NCBI RefSeq assembly: GCF_000970465.2
Contig: NZ_LAJE02000009.1
Coordinates: 1 to 33,928 of the forward strand
Direction: 5' to 3'
DNA: 33,928 nucleotides
Source: Devosia insulae DS-56
GTDB lineage: Bacteria; Pseudomonadota; Alphaproteobacteria; Rhizobiales; Devosiaceae
Shown piece after piece: positions 7,233 through 15,116 of the stretch (the first letter of the stretch is position 1; the number at the start of each line of letters is the position of its first letter). The notes beneath the pieces were generated by a model. That model did no database searches. It had not been told where the DNA came from and saw only the letters and a list, made by a program, of their open reading frames with translations. A program made the position numbers and the translations under genes.

Positions 7233-8474
7233 TTATTGGCCGAGGATATCGCGCGCGGTGGCCGCCGCATCGTGCAGCAGTTCGGCGACATTGTCCTCGC
7301 ATTCGAGGGCGCCCTGGAAGGCGGGCATCACGGCTTCGTCGACCAGCTCCTGATAGTGCTCGTTGATCGGCCGGCCCTTGGTTGCCGGCGCCGACAGCGT
7401 GGCGAGCAGCGGCCCGAAATGCTCGTAGCCGGGCTTATCGGTGTAGGTGGCATAGGCCGAGTTGGTGGCGGCCAGCCCGAGCGGGGCTTCGATGCCCAGC
7501 GCGTTGTGGGCGATGGCAAAAGCGATGAACTGCCGGGCCGCGTCCTTATGCTCAGAGGTCGAAGGAATGACGTTGTACCAGGGGCCGGGGATGCCGGCGA
7601 CGCCCGCCGAACCACCGATCATCGGCGCGACACCGACCTTGCCGGCAATCTTGCTGTCTTCGGGGGTCATCTTGTAGGCGTGGGCCCAGAACTTCATCAT
7701 GGCGGTCTGGCCCTGGTAGAACAGGTTCTGCGCCTCGCCCCAGTTGATTTCGAGCGCATTGTCGGGCGCTGATTTATCTTCGCAGAGCGGCGCCCGGTAG
7801 TTCACCAGCGCGTCGATATGAGCCTGGTTGTCGAGGATGACCTGGCCCGCGTCATCGAGGATCACACCCGGCGAGCCAGCCTGCAGCACCTCGGCCATCC
7901 ATTCTTCCGAGGTGGCGCCGATCACGTCGGTGCCAAACATGCCGTCCTTGGTGAAGAACTTGGCCATGTCGCGCCACTGCTGCCAGTCGGCCGGCGGAAC
8001 CAGGTCGTAGCCATACTGGGTTTTGAAGGCCGCCTGGTTGGCCGGGTCTTCCCACAGGTCCTTGCGATAGAAGACGATCTCGGCGTTGGCCCAGGCGGGC
8101 ATGGCGATCAGCTTGCCGCCGACAGTGGCGTCGGCGAGCAGGGCCGGCGGAATGTCGGCCTTCACCGCATCGGTGAAGAGATCGCTCAGATCCTCGACAT
8201 GCGATGCGAAGGCGGCGTTCCAGACCACGTCGATGGTCGCCACATCGTAGTTCGAGGTCCCCGAAGCGATCTCGGCGGTCAGCTTGTCGAACACCCCCTG
8301 ATAGGGCACCTCGACGAAGTTGACCTCAATGCCGGTTTCCTTGGTGAAGGCATCGGCAGCGGCCTGCTGCAGCGAATGGCCGCCACCTTCAACCAGTACG
8401 GTGATGGCTTCGGCCTGCGCCGCGGATGTTGCGAGGCAAAGCGCGGCGACCGCGCCGAATAGCGTCTTGTTCAT
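7233..8474 (-). CDS. ABC transporter solute-binding protein (CUT1, family 1) for the fructan/DFA cluster
   Basis: 413 residues with a clear Sec signal peptide (MNKTLFGAVAALCLATSAAQA, cleavage likely after AQA at about 21) and mature sequence EAITVLVEGGGHSLQQAAADAFTKETG typical of family-1 extracellular sugar-binding proteins. Periplasmic. The GAGGAGGGG ribosome site stands before the ATG at 8474. First gene of the operon that continues with two permeases, GH91 and GH32, so its ligand is probably a fructan fragment or difructose anhydride; this is inferred from context, not from the protein. Transcription should start near 8515 from the promoter covered by the first LacI operator. Confidence 0.92.
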   Translation of the reverse strand: MNKTLFGAVAALCLATSAAQAEAITVLVEGGGHSLQQAAADAFTKETGIEVNFVEVPYQGVFDKLTAEIASGTSNYDVATIDVVWNAAFASHVEDLSDLFTDAVKADIPPALLADATVGGKLIAMPAWANAEIVFYRKDLWEDPANQAAFKTQYGYDLVPPADWQQWRDMAKFFTKDGMFGTDVIGATSEEWMAEVLQAGSPGVILDDAGQVILDNQAHIDALVNYRAPLCEDKSAPDNALEINWGEAQNLFYQGQTAMMKFWAHAYKMTPEDSKIAGKVGVAPMIGGSAGVAGIPGPWYNVIPSTSEHKDAARQFIAFAIAHNALGIEAPLGLAATNSAYATYTDKPGYEHFGPLLATLSAPATKGRPINEHYQELVDEAVMPAFQGALECEDNVAELLHDAAATARDILGQ

Positions 8475-8521
8475 GTCCCCTCCTCAATTTCGGCTCACGG
8501 AGAACGACCCGGAGCAGCCGG

Positions 8522-8550
8522 ACCATATTCAGCAATGTCGACGTCGTCAA
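8522..8550 (-). promoter_or_regulatory. Promoter of the fructan operon, overlapped by operator O1
   Basis: On the minus strand TTGACG (8550-8545), a 17-base spacer and TATGGT (8527-8522) give a good sigma-70 promoter about 50 bp before the binding-protein ATG. The -35 box lies inside operator O1, so repressor binding would block RNA polymerase. Confidence 0.65.
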
Positions 8551-8591
8551 TTGAAATGACATCGTCGACATGATGAATGTCGACGTTGTCG
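8536..8591. promoter_or_regulatory. Three LacI-type operators spaced 21 bp
   Basis: O1 TGTCGACGTCGTCA (8536-8549), O2 TGACATCGTCGACA (8557-8570, inverted) and O3 TGTCGACGTTGTCG (8578-8591). O1 is a 12/14 palindrome with the central CG typical of LacI-family sites. The three sites start exactly 21 bp apart, two helical turns, so bound dimers would sit on the same DNA face. They lie between the divergent transport operon and the LacI gene at 8647 and are the natural sites of that repressor. Confidence 0.75.
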
Positions 8592-8646
8592 GTTGCGGCT
8601 CACTTGCCGGGCCGATAGAGTTGCCAGCGCGTATGGGGGAAGGTGG

Positions 8647-9702
8647 ATGGTCAGCATCAAGGATGTCGCTCGGGTGGCCGGCGTCTCGGACAAAACCGTG
8701 TCCCGTGTGGTCAACGGCGAGCCCAACGTCACCGCTGACACGATCGAGAAGGTACAGCTGGCGATCGCCGATCTCGGCTATATCCCCAACCTCGCGGCCC
8801 GCAGCATCCGCTCGAATCGCACCAACATCATCGGCATCATAACCGACTTCATTTCGACGACGCCCTACTCGGGCGATATCGTCCGGGGCGTGCAGGACTG
8901 GGCCGGCGCCAATGGCCGCACCGTGCTGCTGGCCAACACCGATGGCGACCCAACGCGGGAAACCAATGTGTGGCGCACCTTCAAGGCGCACCGCATCGAC
9001 GGCGTGCTCTATGTCGCGATGTATCACCGGGTGGTGGTGCCGGCGGCGGGCGAGGTGTCGATCCCGACGGTGCTGGTCAACTCGCATCCCGAGGACGGCT
9101 ACGTCTATCCATCGATCGAGCCGGATGATTTCGGCGGGTCCTATGCCCTCACGGAGCACCTGATCGCGCTTGGCCATCGCCGCATCGGCTATATCCGGCT
9201 GAATCCCCTGCTGCTGGGCGCCAATCAGCGGCTCGATGCCTTCCTCACTGCGGCGCAGGCCGGCGGCATCGCGGAAAGTGACCTGGTCATCCGCTTGGGG
9301 ATGGAGGGGCCGGTCGGGCGCGAGACCAACTACGTCTATCGGGAGGCGCTCGACATGCTGTCGATGCCCGATCGCCCGACAGCGCTGGTCTGCGGCAATG
9401 ATGAGATGGCGCTGCAGGCATACCTCGCCGCGCTGTCCCTCGGTCTGCGCGTGCCCGACGACATCACCATTGTCGGCTTCGACGATTTCCGGACGGTGTC
9501 GCTCGGCCTCAAGCCCGAGCTGACCACGGTGGCCCTGCCCTATTACGACCTCGGCTGGCAGGGCGCCAACATGCTGGATCAGCTGGTGCACGGCAAGGGC
9601 AGCGAAACCGAACGGCGGATCCTCAAGTGCCTGGTGGTGGCGCGGCAGTCGAGTGCGCGGCGCGGGGACGCGACGCCCCGCCAGGCTATCGGCAGCTTCT
9701 AA
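8647..9702 (+). CDS. LacI-family repressor of the fructan/DFA operon
   Basis: 351 residues. N-terminal helix-turn-helix VSIKDVARVAGVSDKTVSRVVNG and hinge helix LGYIPNLAARSIRSNR (about 45-60), followed by a periplasmic-binding-protein-like sensor domain with late motifs TALVCGNDEMA and DDITIVGFDDF. The ATG at 8647 is chosen because GGGGAAGG stands just before it and the helix-turn-helix begins at residue 3 as usual; upstream codons in frame are not family-like. It is divergent from the binding-protein gene with three operators between, so it likely represses that operon and itself and is released by an imported fructose-containing sugar. Its stop overlaps the convergent flavin oxidoreductase by 4 bp. 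Confidence 0.93.
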   Translation: MVSIKDVARVAGVSDKTVSRVVNGEPNVTADTIEKVQLAIADLGYIPNLAARSIRSNRTNIIGIITDFISTTPYSGDIVRGVQDWAGANGRTVLLANTDGDPTRETNVWRTFKAHRIDGVLYVAMYHRVVVPAAGEVSIPTVLVNSHPEDGYVYPSIEPDDFGGSYALTEHLIALGHRRIGYIRLNPLLLGANQRLDAFLTAAQAGGIAESDLVIRLGMEGPVGRETNYVYREALDMLSMPDRPTALVCGNDEMALQAYLAALSLGLRVPDDITIVGFDDFRTVSLGLKPELTTVALPYYDLGWQGANMLDQLVHGKGSETERRILKCLVVARQSSARRGDATPRQAIGSF

Positions 9703-10745
9703 GCCAATCTGTCGCGCACCAGCGGCAGCACCTCGCGTCCGAGCCGCCGGACGTTGTCGAGCGCCCCGTCCGGCGTGCCGGCAGCTTCGACGGCAAGGAT
9801 CACCCGGCCAATGCCCGACGTCTCGACGATGCCGACCAACCGTTCGGCGCAGGTCTGAGGCGTGCCGACGGCGTGCTGGGCGACGATGTGCTCGATGCGC
9901 GGTCCGCGGTCCGGGTTCTGCCGCACCGTCTCCTGCAGAAAGATGTACTCGGCTCCGGTCGTCGTCATGCCCTGAAGCAGAGGCCCGCGAATGATCTCGG
10001 CCGCCTCGGCATCGGTGTCGGCGACCTGGGCGTATACCAGGACTGTGTGATGCCATGGGCCGGGGTGACCGTGCTCGGCGGCGATCGCCGCGTGCCGGCC
10101 TGACAGCTCGGCGAGCGCCTCCGCATCCCGCCCGTGGTTGAAAAAGAACATGCAGTTGAAGCCGTGGCGCGCCGCCAGCGCCAGCGAGCTGTCCGACTCG
10201 GTTGCCATCAGGATCGGCGGGTGTGGCGACGTAAGCGGGCGGGGCTGGGGCGAGACGCGCCGGAACCTGTAGAGCTCGGTATCGGCCGCCACCGAGCCGG
10301 CAAAACTCGCCAGCAGCAGATCGAGCGCTTCAGCCATGCCGTGATTGTAGTGCGTGAGGCTGGACATCACTTCGTATTCGACGGTCTCGGCGCCGCGACC
10401 AAGTCCGAGATCGAACCGGCCGCCCGACAGTTGGTCGAGCAGGGCGGCCTGCTCGGCTACATGCACCGGACTGTGCACGGGCAACATGGTGACGGCGGTG
10501 CCGACACGGACCCGGGTGGTACGGCCCAACAGGTACGCGGCGAGCGTCAGGGCCGATGGACTCTGCTCGCGCAGGTAATGGTGTTCGGTGGCCCAGAGGT
10601 CGTCAAACCCCTCGGCTTCGGCGGCCAACGCCGTCTCTACGGCACTGGCGAACCTCACCTGGTCGGAGGCCCCGACAAACCGGCCGGTGAGGAAGAGCGC
10701 GGCACCGGCGCGAAACTCGGGGGTGGGCTTTGGGGTCGTCATCAT
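9699..10745 (-). CDS. LLM-class flavin-dependent oxidoreductase (luciferase-like)
   Basis: 348 residues of the bacterial luciferase-like monooxygenase fold: FDDLWATEHHYL near residue 47, RVGTAVTMLPVHSPVHVAEQAALLDQLSGGRFDLGLGRG (about 78-117), and PPILMATESDSSLALAARHGF in the middle. These enzymes use reduced FMN or F420; alphaproteobacterial members without a clear F420 partner are usually FMN-dependent. Substrate unknown. Two consecutive ATGs (10745 and 10742) follow GAGGA; the second has the better spacing. The gene converges on the LacI gene before it (4-bp stop overlap) and is divergent from the second LacI gene, but the operators there are about 150 bp away, so regulation by that LacI is uncertain. 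Confidence 0.9.
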   Translation of the reverse strand: MMTTPKPTPEFRAGAALFLTGRFVGASDQVRFASAVETALAAEAEGFDDLWATEHHYLREQSPSALTLAAYLLGRTTRVRVGTAVTMLPVHSPVHVAEQAALLDQLSGGRFDLGLGRGAETVEYEVMSSLTHYNHGMAEALDLLLASFAGSVAADTELYRFRRVSPQPRPLTSPHPPILMATESDSSLALAARHGFNCMFFFNHGRDAEALAELSGRHAAIAAEHGHPGPWHHTVLVYAQVADTDAEAAEIIRGPLLQGMTTTGAEYIFLQETVRQNPDRGPRIEHIVAQHAVGTPQTCAERLVGIVETSGIGRVILAVEAAGTPDGALDNVRRLGREVLPLVRDRLA

Positions 10746-10895
10746 TCCTCGATCCGTTCGATGCCATCCGCGGCGGCGGCCTCAATGTCTGCTCCACAGC
10801 AAGGTGGCCGGCCACCGCTCCATAGCGGTCAGCAGAGCCTCCGGTCAAATTAACTTGATATACATACTCATGTTTAATCCGCGATCCGCGTCAAA

Positions 10896-10932
10896 TTTAA
10901 AACGTTTGCAATGCTGCTGATAACGTTTAAAA
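10896..10932. promoter_or_regulatory. Two LacI-type operators in front of the second LacI gene
   Basis: Site A TTTAAAACGTTTGCAA (10896-10911) and site B, centred on AACGTTT at 10924/10925, both with a central CG; the centres are 21 bp apart. Site A read on the other strand is nearly identical (14/16) to the site at 24978-24993 in front of the dehydrogenase/GH36 operon. The surrounding 10850-10935 stretch is AT-rich and likely holds the promoter, though I cannot place convincing -35/-10 boxes. Confidence 0.7.
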
Positions 10933-10960
10933 CTATCTCCGAGTTCAGGGAGGAGCGCAG

Positions 10961-12004
10961 TTGGCAGGTTTGACACTCCGCGAATTGGCGGCGAGGCTCG
11001 ACATCTCCGTCGGCACGGTGTCCCGCGCCCTTTCGGGCGATACGGCGATAGCGCTGAAGACGCGCGAGCGCGTCACCGAAGCGGCGCGGCAGTATGGCTA
11101 TGTTCCCAATATGGCGGCCCGCCAGCTGGTCTCCGGGCGCTCCGGCTTCGTCGGCTTCGTGATGCCGGTGCGCGGCCCCAACTTTATCGACTCCTATCTC
11201 GGCGAATTCCTCACCGGTCTCGGTGAAGGGCTGGTCGAGCATGGCATGGACCTGTTCATCGCCACCGTGCCGGCCGGCCGTTCCGAACTCTCGGTGTTGC
11301 GCCACGTGGTCGAGTCCGGTCGCGCCGATGGCATGGTGGTGCCGCGTATCGGCGAGGCCGACGAGCGTCTCGCCTATCTGATCGAGCGCAAATTTCCGTT
11401 CGTCGCGCACGGCCGCATGCTGGACTCGTCGTCGGCCTTCAACTGGCTCGATGCCGACAGCGTCTCGGCCTTCGGCGAGATCTTCGATCTGCTCTATGCG
11501 TTGGGCCACCGGCATTTCGGTCTCGTCTCGATCTCCGATCCGATGACCTTCCGGCACCTGCGCGAGCGCGGCCTGCGCGACGCGATTTCGCGGCGCGGCG
11601 ACCCCAATGTCATCCTCGATGTCGCCAGCGCGCCGCGCTTCGATCGCGGCGCTACGGTGGCGGCGGTCAATTCGCTGCTCCATGCCGAGCGCCGCCCGAC
11701 CGCGATGATCGGCCTGTTCGACGAACTGGCGCTGACCATCATGGAAGAAGCCTCGCGGGCAGGTCTGTCGATCCCGCGCGATCTCTCGGTGGTGGGCTTC
11801 GACAACATCACCGCCGCTGCCTACGCGCCGCCCGGCCTCACCACCTTCGAGGCCCACACGCGGGACTCGGCGCGCGAGATCGCCGGCATGCTGGTCAGCG
11901 TCATCGAGAAGAAGCCGGCAACACCGCTCACCAAGCTCATTGCGCCCAAACTCGTGGCGCGTGCCAGCCACGGACCGGTCCCCGAAACGGCCCGTAAACT
12001 CTAG
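10961..12004 (+). CDS. LacI-family regulator of the glycoside cluster
   Basis: 347 residues. Helix-turn-helix LTLRELAARLDISVGTVSRALSG at residues 4-26, hinge helix YGYVPNMAARQLVSGRSG, then a sugar-sensor domain with DLSVVGFDNI near 270. The start is TTG at 10961 with GGGAGGAG well placed before it; no ATG lies nearby. It is the first gene of the plus-strand operon, 22 bp before the binding-protein gene, and has two operators upstream, so it is likely autoregulated. A matching operator at 24978-24993 points to control of a second operon. Confidence 0.93.
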   Translation: MAGLTLRELAARLDISVGTVSRALSGDTAIALKTRERVTEAARQYGYVPNMAARQLVSGRSGFVGFVMPVRGPNFIDSYLGEFLTGLGEGLVEHGMDLFIATVPAGRSELSVLRHVVESGRADGMVVPRIGEADERLAYLIERKFPFVAHGRMLDSSSAFNWLDADSVSAFGEIFDLLYALGHRHFGLVSISDPMTFRHLRERGLRDAISRRGDPNVILDVASAPRFDRGATVAAVNSLLHAERRPTAMIGLFDELALTIMEEASRAGLSIPRDLSVVGFDNITAAAYAPPGLTTFEAHTRDSAREIAGMLVSVIEKKPATPLTKLIAPKLVARASHGPVPETARKL

Positions 12005-12026
12005 TTCAACAAGGGAGGAACAAGAC

Positions 12027-13295
12027 GTGAGACGCACACTCAAGACTCTCGCCATCGCCGCGCTGGCGATCGGCCTTACGGCCAGCACGGCCAATGCCCA
12101 GGTGCTGTTCTGGTCGAACCAGGCAGTGCCGGTCGAAGAAACGCAGAAGATGCGCGAGCAGGTGCTCAAGGCATTCCCCGGCGGCGTGGACTTCCAGCCG
12201 CAGGAGCCGGGCCCGTTCATCACCCGCATCCAGGCCGAGACCGAAACCGGCACCGGCGCTATCGGTGTCGTCGGCGGGCTCTATGGCGATCTCGCCAACT
12301 TCGCCGACAGCTGGGTCGATCTCTCCGATGTCGACCTGAGCGGCGTCGCCGTCAGCCCCGCCTTCCTGGAGCTGGGCAAGTTCGGCACCAGCGAGCAGAA
12401 GTTCCTGCCCTGGATGCAGGCCAACTACGTGATGGCCGCCAACAAGCAGGCGCTGCAGTACCTGCCCGAAGGCGCCGATGTCAACAACCTGACCTACGAC
12501 CAGGTGATCGCCTGGGCCAAGAACCTCGCCGAGCAGACCGGCTCGCCGAAGTTCGGCTTCCCCGCCGGTCCGAAGGGTTTGAAGCACCGCTTCTTCCAGG
12601 GCTTCCTGCTGCCGGCCTTCACCGGCTCGGAAGTCACCAAGTTCCGTTCGGCCGAGGCCGAGCAGGCCTGGGGCAAGTTCAAGGAACTCTGGCAGTACAC
12701 CAATCCGGCTTCGACCAATTACGACTTCATGCAGGAGCCGCTGCTGACCGGCGACGTTTGGCTGGCCTTCGACCACATTGCCCGCTTGTCGGAAGCCTTC
12801 AACCAGAAGCCGGATGACTTCGTCGCCTTCCCGGCGCCGTCGGGTCCCAAGGGGCGTGCCTTCATGCCGGTGCTCGCCGGTATCGCGGTGCCGAAAAGCG
12901 CGCCCGACGTGGCCAAGTCCAAGGAGCTCATCAAGTACATGATGCAGCCCGAGACCCAGGTCGCGACACTGCTCGCTACCAACTTCTTCCCCACCACCGA
13001 CGCGGCGCTGCCGGCTGACCTGCCCGCTTCGGCCCGTGCCCTCGGCCCGGCCGTGCAGGCCATGACCAGCTCGCCCGACGCCCTGCCGGCGCTGCTGCCG
13101 GTTGGTCTGGGCGACAAGGCCGGCCAGTTCAACCAGGTCTATATCGACGCCTTCGAACGCATCGTCCTCGCCAACCAGGACGTGCGCCAGGTGCTCGACC
13201 AGCAGGCGGAGACGCTGCGCCAGCTGATGGTCACCACCGGCGCGCCGTGCTGGCTGCCGGACGCTCCGTCCGAGGGTCCCTGCCCGGTCGAATAA
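12027..13295 (+). CDS. ABC transporter solute-binding protein (CUT1) of the glycoside cluster
   Basis: 422 residues with Sec signal peptide (MRRTLKTLAIAALAIGLTA then STANAQ, cleavage likely after ANA near residue 24). The mature part begins QVLFWSNQAVPVEETQKMRE, a family-1 extracellular binding fold. The start is GTG at 12027, with AAGGGAGGAAC before it; in-frame sequence further upstream belongs to the end of the LacI gene in another frame. Periplasmic receptor for the importer encoded by the next three genes; ligand unknown. Two tandem hairpins follow its stop. Confidence 0.92.
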   Translation: MRRTLKTLAIAALAIGLTASTANAQVLFWSNQAVPVEETQKMREQVLKAFPGGVDFQPQEPGPFITRIQAETETGTGAIGVVGGLYGDLANFADSWVDLSDVDLSGVAVSPAFLELGKFGTSEQKFLPWMQANYVMAANKQALQYLPEGADVNNLTYDQVIAWAKNLAEQTGSPKFGFPAGPKGLKHRFFQGFLLPAFTGSEVTKFRSAEAEQAWGKFKELWQYTNPASTNYDFMQEPLLTGDVWLAFDHIARLSEAFNQKPDDFVAFPAPSGPKGRAFMPVLAGIAVPKSAPDVAKSKELIKYMMQPETQVATLLATNFFPTTDAALPADLPASARALGPAVQAMTSSPDALPALLPVGLGDKAGQFNQVYIDAFERIVLANQDVRQVLDQQAETLRQLMVTTGAPCWLPDAPSEGPCPVE

Positions 13296-13339
13296 GGTCC
13301 GTAGGACCTCCACTGCCCGGGGCTGCGGCTCCGGGCAGT
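13295..13339. promoter_or_regulatory. Two hairpins after the binding-protein gene
   Basis: AGGTCC-GTA-GGACCT (13295-13309) and the stronger ACTGCCCGG/CCGGGCAGT (13312-13320 with 13331-13339). They lie in the 69-bp gap before the first permease and have no U-run, so they probably stabilise the upstream mRNA and lower permease expression, as at 7188-7217. Confidence 0.55.
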
Positions 13340-13364
13340 TCCTGTGCTGCGGCGAGGCGGAACG

Positions 13365-14210
13365 ATGAACAGCAAGACATTGCCCTATCTGCTGCTGGCC
13401 CCGGCGACGATCTTTCTGGTCGTCTTCTTCCTCTGGCCGTTCCTGCAGATCGCCTGGCTCGCCTTCAGCACCGATGGCGGTTTCACCATGCAGCATTTCC
13501 AGACCATGGCCAGCAACTGGAAGTTCTGGCCGACCTTCTGGAACACGGTGATCCTCGCGGCCGTGGTGGTGCCACTGCAGCTGGTCATGGCACTGGCGAT
13601 GGCGCAGGTCGTCGCCAAGCTCAAGTCGACGCGCAACACCGTCCTTTACATCTTCACCATCCCGCTCGGTCTGTCGGACCTGGCAGCGGGCATCATCTGG
13701 CTCGCCATTTTCGAGCAGTCGGGTTTTCTCAACTCGATGCTGGTGGGGCTCGGCATCGTCGAAAAGCCGATCCTGTTTCTCGGCTACCAGAACCTGTGGG
13801 TCATTTTCATCGCAGTGATCCTTGCCGAACTGTGGCGCGCCACCGCCATCGTCATGGTGATCCTCGTCTCCGGCATGGGGCTGATCCCCAAGGAATATTA
13901 CGAGGCGGCCGAAGTGTTCGGCGCGGGACCCTGGAAGCGCTTCGTCAAGGTGACGCTGCCCATGCTCAGACCCTCGATCCAGACGGCGCTGATCCTTCGC
14001 ACCATCGCGGCATTCGAAGTCTTCGCCGTAGTGGTGGCGCTCGGCGGCACGACGCTGCCGGTGCTGGTGGGTGAAACCTTCAACTGGCAGTTCGCGCTCA
14101 ACGACCGGAACGTCGCCGCGGCCTTCGCGCTCGTCATCCTCGCCATCTCGATTGCCGCGACGCTGGTGTTCCTGCGGGTGCTGCGCACCCCGAAGGGAGC
14201 CACGCTATGA
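13365..14210 (+). CDS. ABC transporter permease (MalF/UgpA type)
   Basis: 281 residues, six membrane helices, EAA loop at about 190-205 (LIPKEYYEAAEVFGAGPWKRF). The ATG at 13365 has GAGGCGG before it; an in-frame GTG at 13344 lies in the hairpin arm and is less likely. Forms the inner-membrane channel with the next gene, whose start overlaps its stop by 4 bp (ATGA). Confidence 0.92.
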   Translation: MNSKTLPYLLLAPATIFLVVFFLWPFLQIAWLAFSTDGGFTMQHFQTMASNWKFWPTFWNTVILAAVVVPLQLVMALAMAQVVAKLKSTRNTVLYIFTIPLGLSDLAAGIIWLAIFEQSGFLNSMLVGLGIVEKPILFLGYQNLWVIFIAVILAELWRATAIVMVILVSGMGLIPKEYYEAAEVFGAGPWKRFVKVTLPMLRPSIQTALILRTIAAFEVFAVVVALGGTTLPVLVGETFNWQFALNDRNVAAAFALVILAISIAATLVFLRVLRTPKGATL

Positions 14211-15058
14211 GCGGCGCCGTTGCGACTGCCGACAAGCCGCGGGCCGTCTCCGATATCGGATCGGCCGGCAAGTTCCTGTTCTGGGCCGGCGTGGTGCTGC
14301 TGTGCGCCTGGGTGCTGGTGCCGATCTACCTCTTGGCGGTCAACACGCTGTCCTCGCCGCAGCAGGTCACCGCCTTTCCCAAGACGGGCGTCCCCAGCTT
14401 CGACATGGGCTCGATCCAGTTCTTCCTGTCGTTCGAGGGGGTGCTGAAGGCGCTGTGGAACTCGGTGCTGGTCGCGGTGCTGACGATGATCCTGTCGATC
14501 GCCATTGGCGCGCCGGCCGGCTATGCGCTGTCGCGCTTCGAATTCCCCGGCAAGGCGACCTTCCGCATGCTGGTGCTGATGACCCGCGCCTTCCCGCTGC
14601 CGCTCTTGGCGCTGCCGATCGCGGTGATGTTCATCCGCATCGGCCTCGACGACACGCCGATCGGGCTGGCGCTGGTGCACACTACCCTCGCCATCCCCTT
14701 CGCCGTGCTGATCACCTTCTCGATCTTTTCGGGCATTCCGCTCGAACTCGAGGAGGCCGCCTGGACGCTCGGCTGCAACCGGCTGCAGGCCTTCCACAAG
14801 GTGGTGCTGCCGCTGGTGCTGCCCGGCATCACCGCTTCGGCCATCTTCGCCTTCACCATTTCCTGGAACGAAGTGTTCGCCGCCTCGGTGCTGACGGTGC
14901 AGAACCGCACGCTGACGGCGTTCCTGCTGCAATCACTCTCCGTGTCGCCGCTGCATCTGCGCTTTGCCGGCGGCGCGGCCCTCGTCATCCCGGCGCTGAT
15001 CTTCATCTTCGCCGTCCGCAAATACATGTTCGCGATGTGGGGCATCGCCAACCGTTAG
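14207..15058 (+). CDS. ABC transporter permease (MalG type)
   Basis: 283 residues, six membrane helices, EAA loop SGIPLELEEAAWTLGCNRLQAF (about 175-196), CUT1 permease partner. Translation is probably coupled to the preceding permease through the ATGA overlap. The C-terminal end FAVRKYMFAMWGIANR is a typical MalG-like tail that contacts the ATPase. Confidence 0.92.
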   Translation: MSGAVATADKPRAVSDIGSAGKFLFWAGVVLLCAWVLVPIYLLAVNTLSSPQQVTAFPKTGVPSFDMGSIQFFLSFEGVLKALWNSVLVAVLTMILSIAIGAPAGYALSRFEFPGKATFRMLVLMTRAFPLPLLALPIAVMFIRIGLDDTPIGLALVHTTLAIPFAVLITFSIFSGIPLELEEAAWTLGCNRLQAFHKVVLPLVLPGITASAIFAFTISWNEVFAASVLTVQNRTLTAFLLQSLSVSPLHLRFAGGAALVIPALIFIFAVRKYMFAMWGIANR

Positions 15059-15116
15059 AGCGAGATCAGACCTTGCCGGTGCGATCCTCGCGACAGAAAG
15101 AAAGGCTGAGCCCGCC

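Noticed and set aside
8389-10056. A long minus-strand open frame of 555 codons antisense to the LacI gene
   Set aside because: It lies opposite a clear LacI gene and gives Arg/His/Asp-rich protein without motifs; it is a by-product of high GC.
10803-10816. Perfect palindrome GGTGGCCGGCCACC between the LLM and LacI genes
   Set aside because: GC-only palindromes of this size are expected by chance at this GC content, and it has no central features like the AACGTT operators.
10874-13496. Long minus-strand open frames opposite the second LacI and binding-protein genes
   Set aside because: Composition (His, Arg, Gly, Glu-rich, no domains) and exact antisense placement to well-supported genes mark them as noise.
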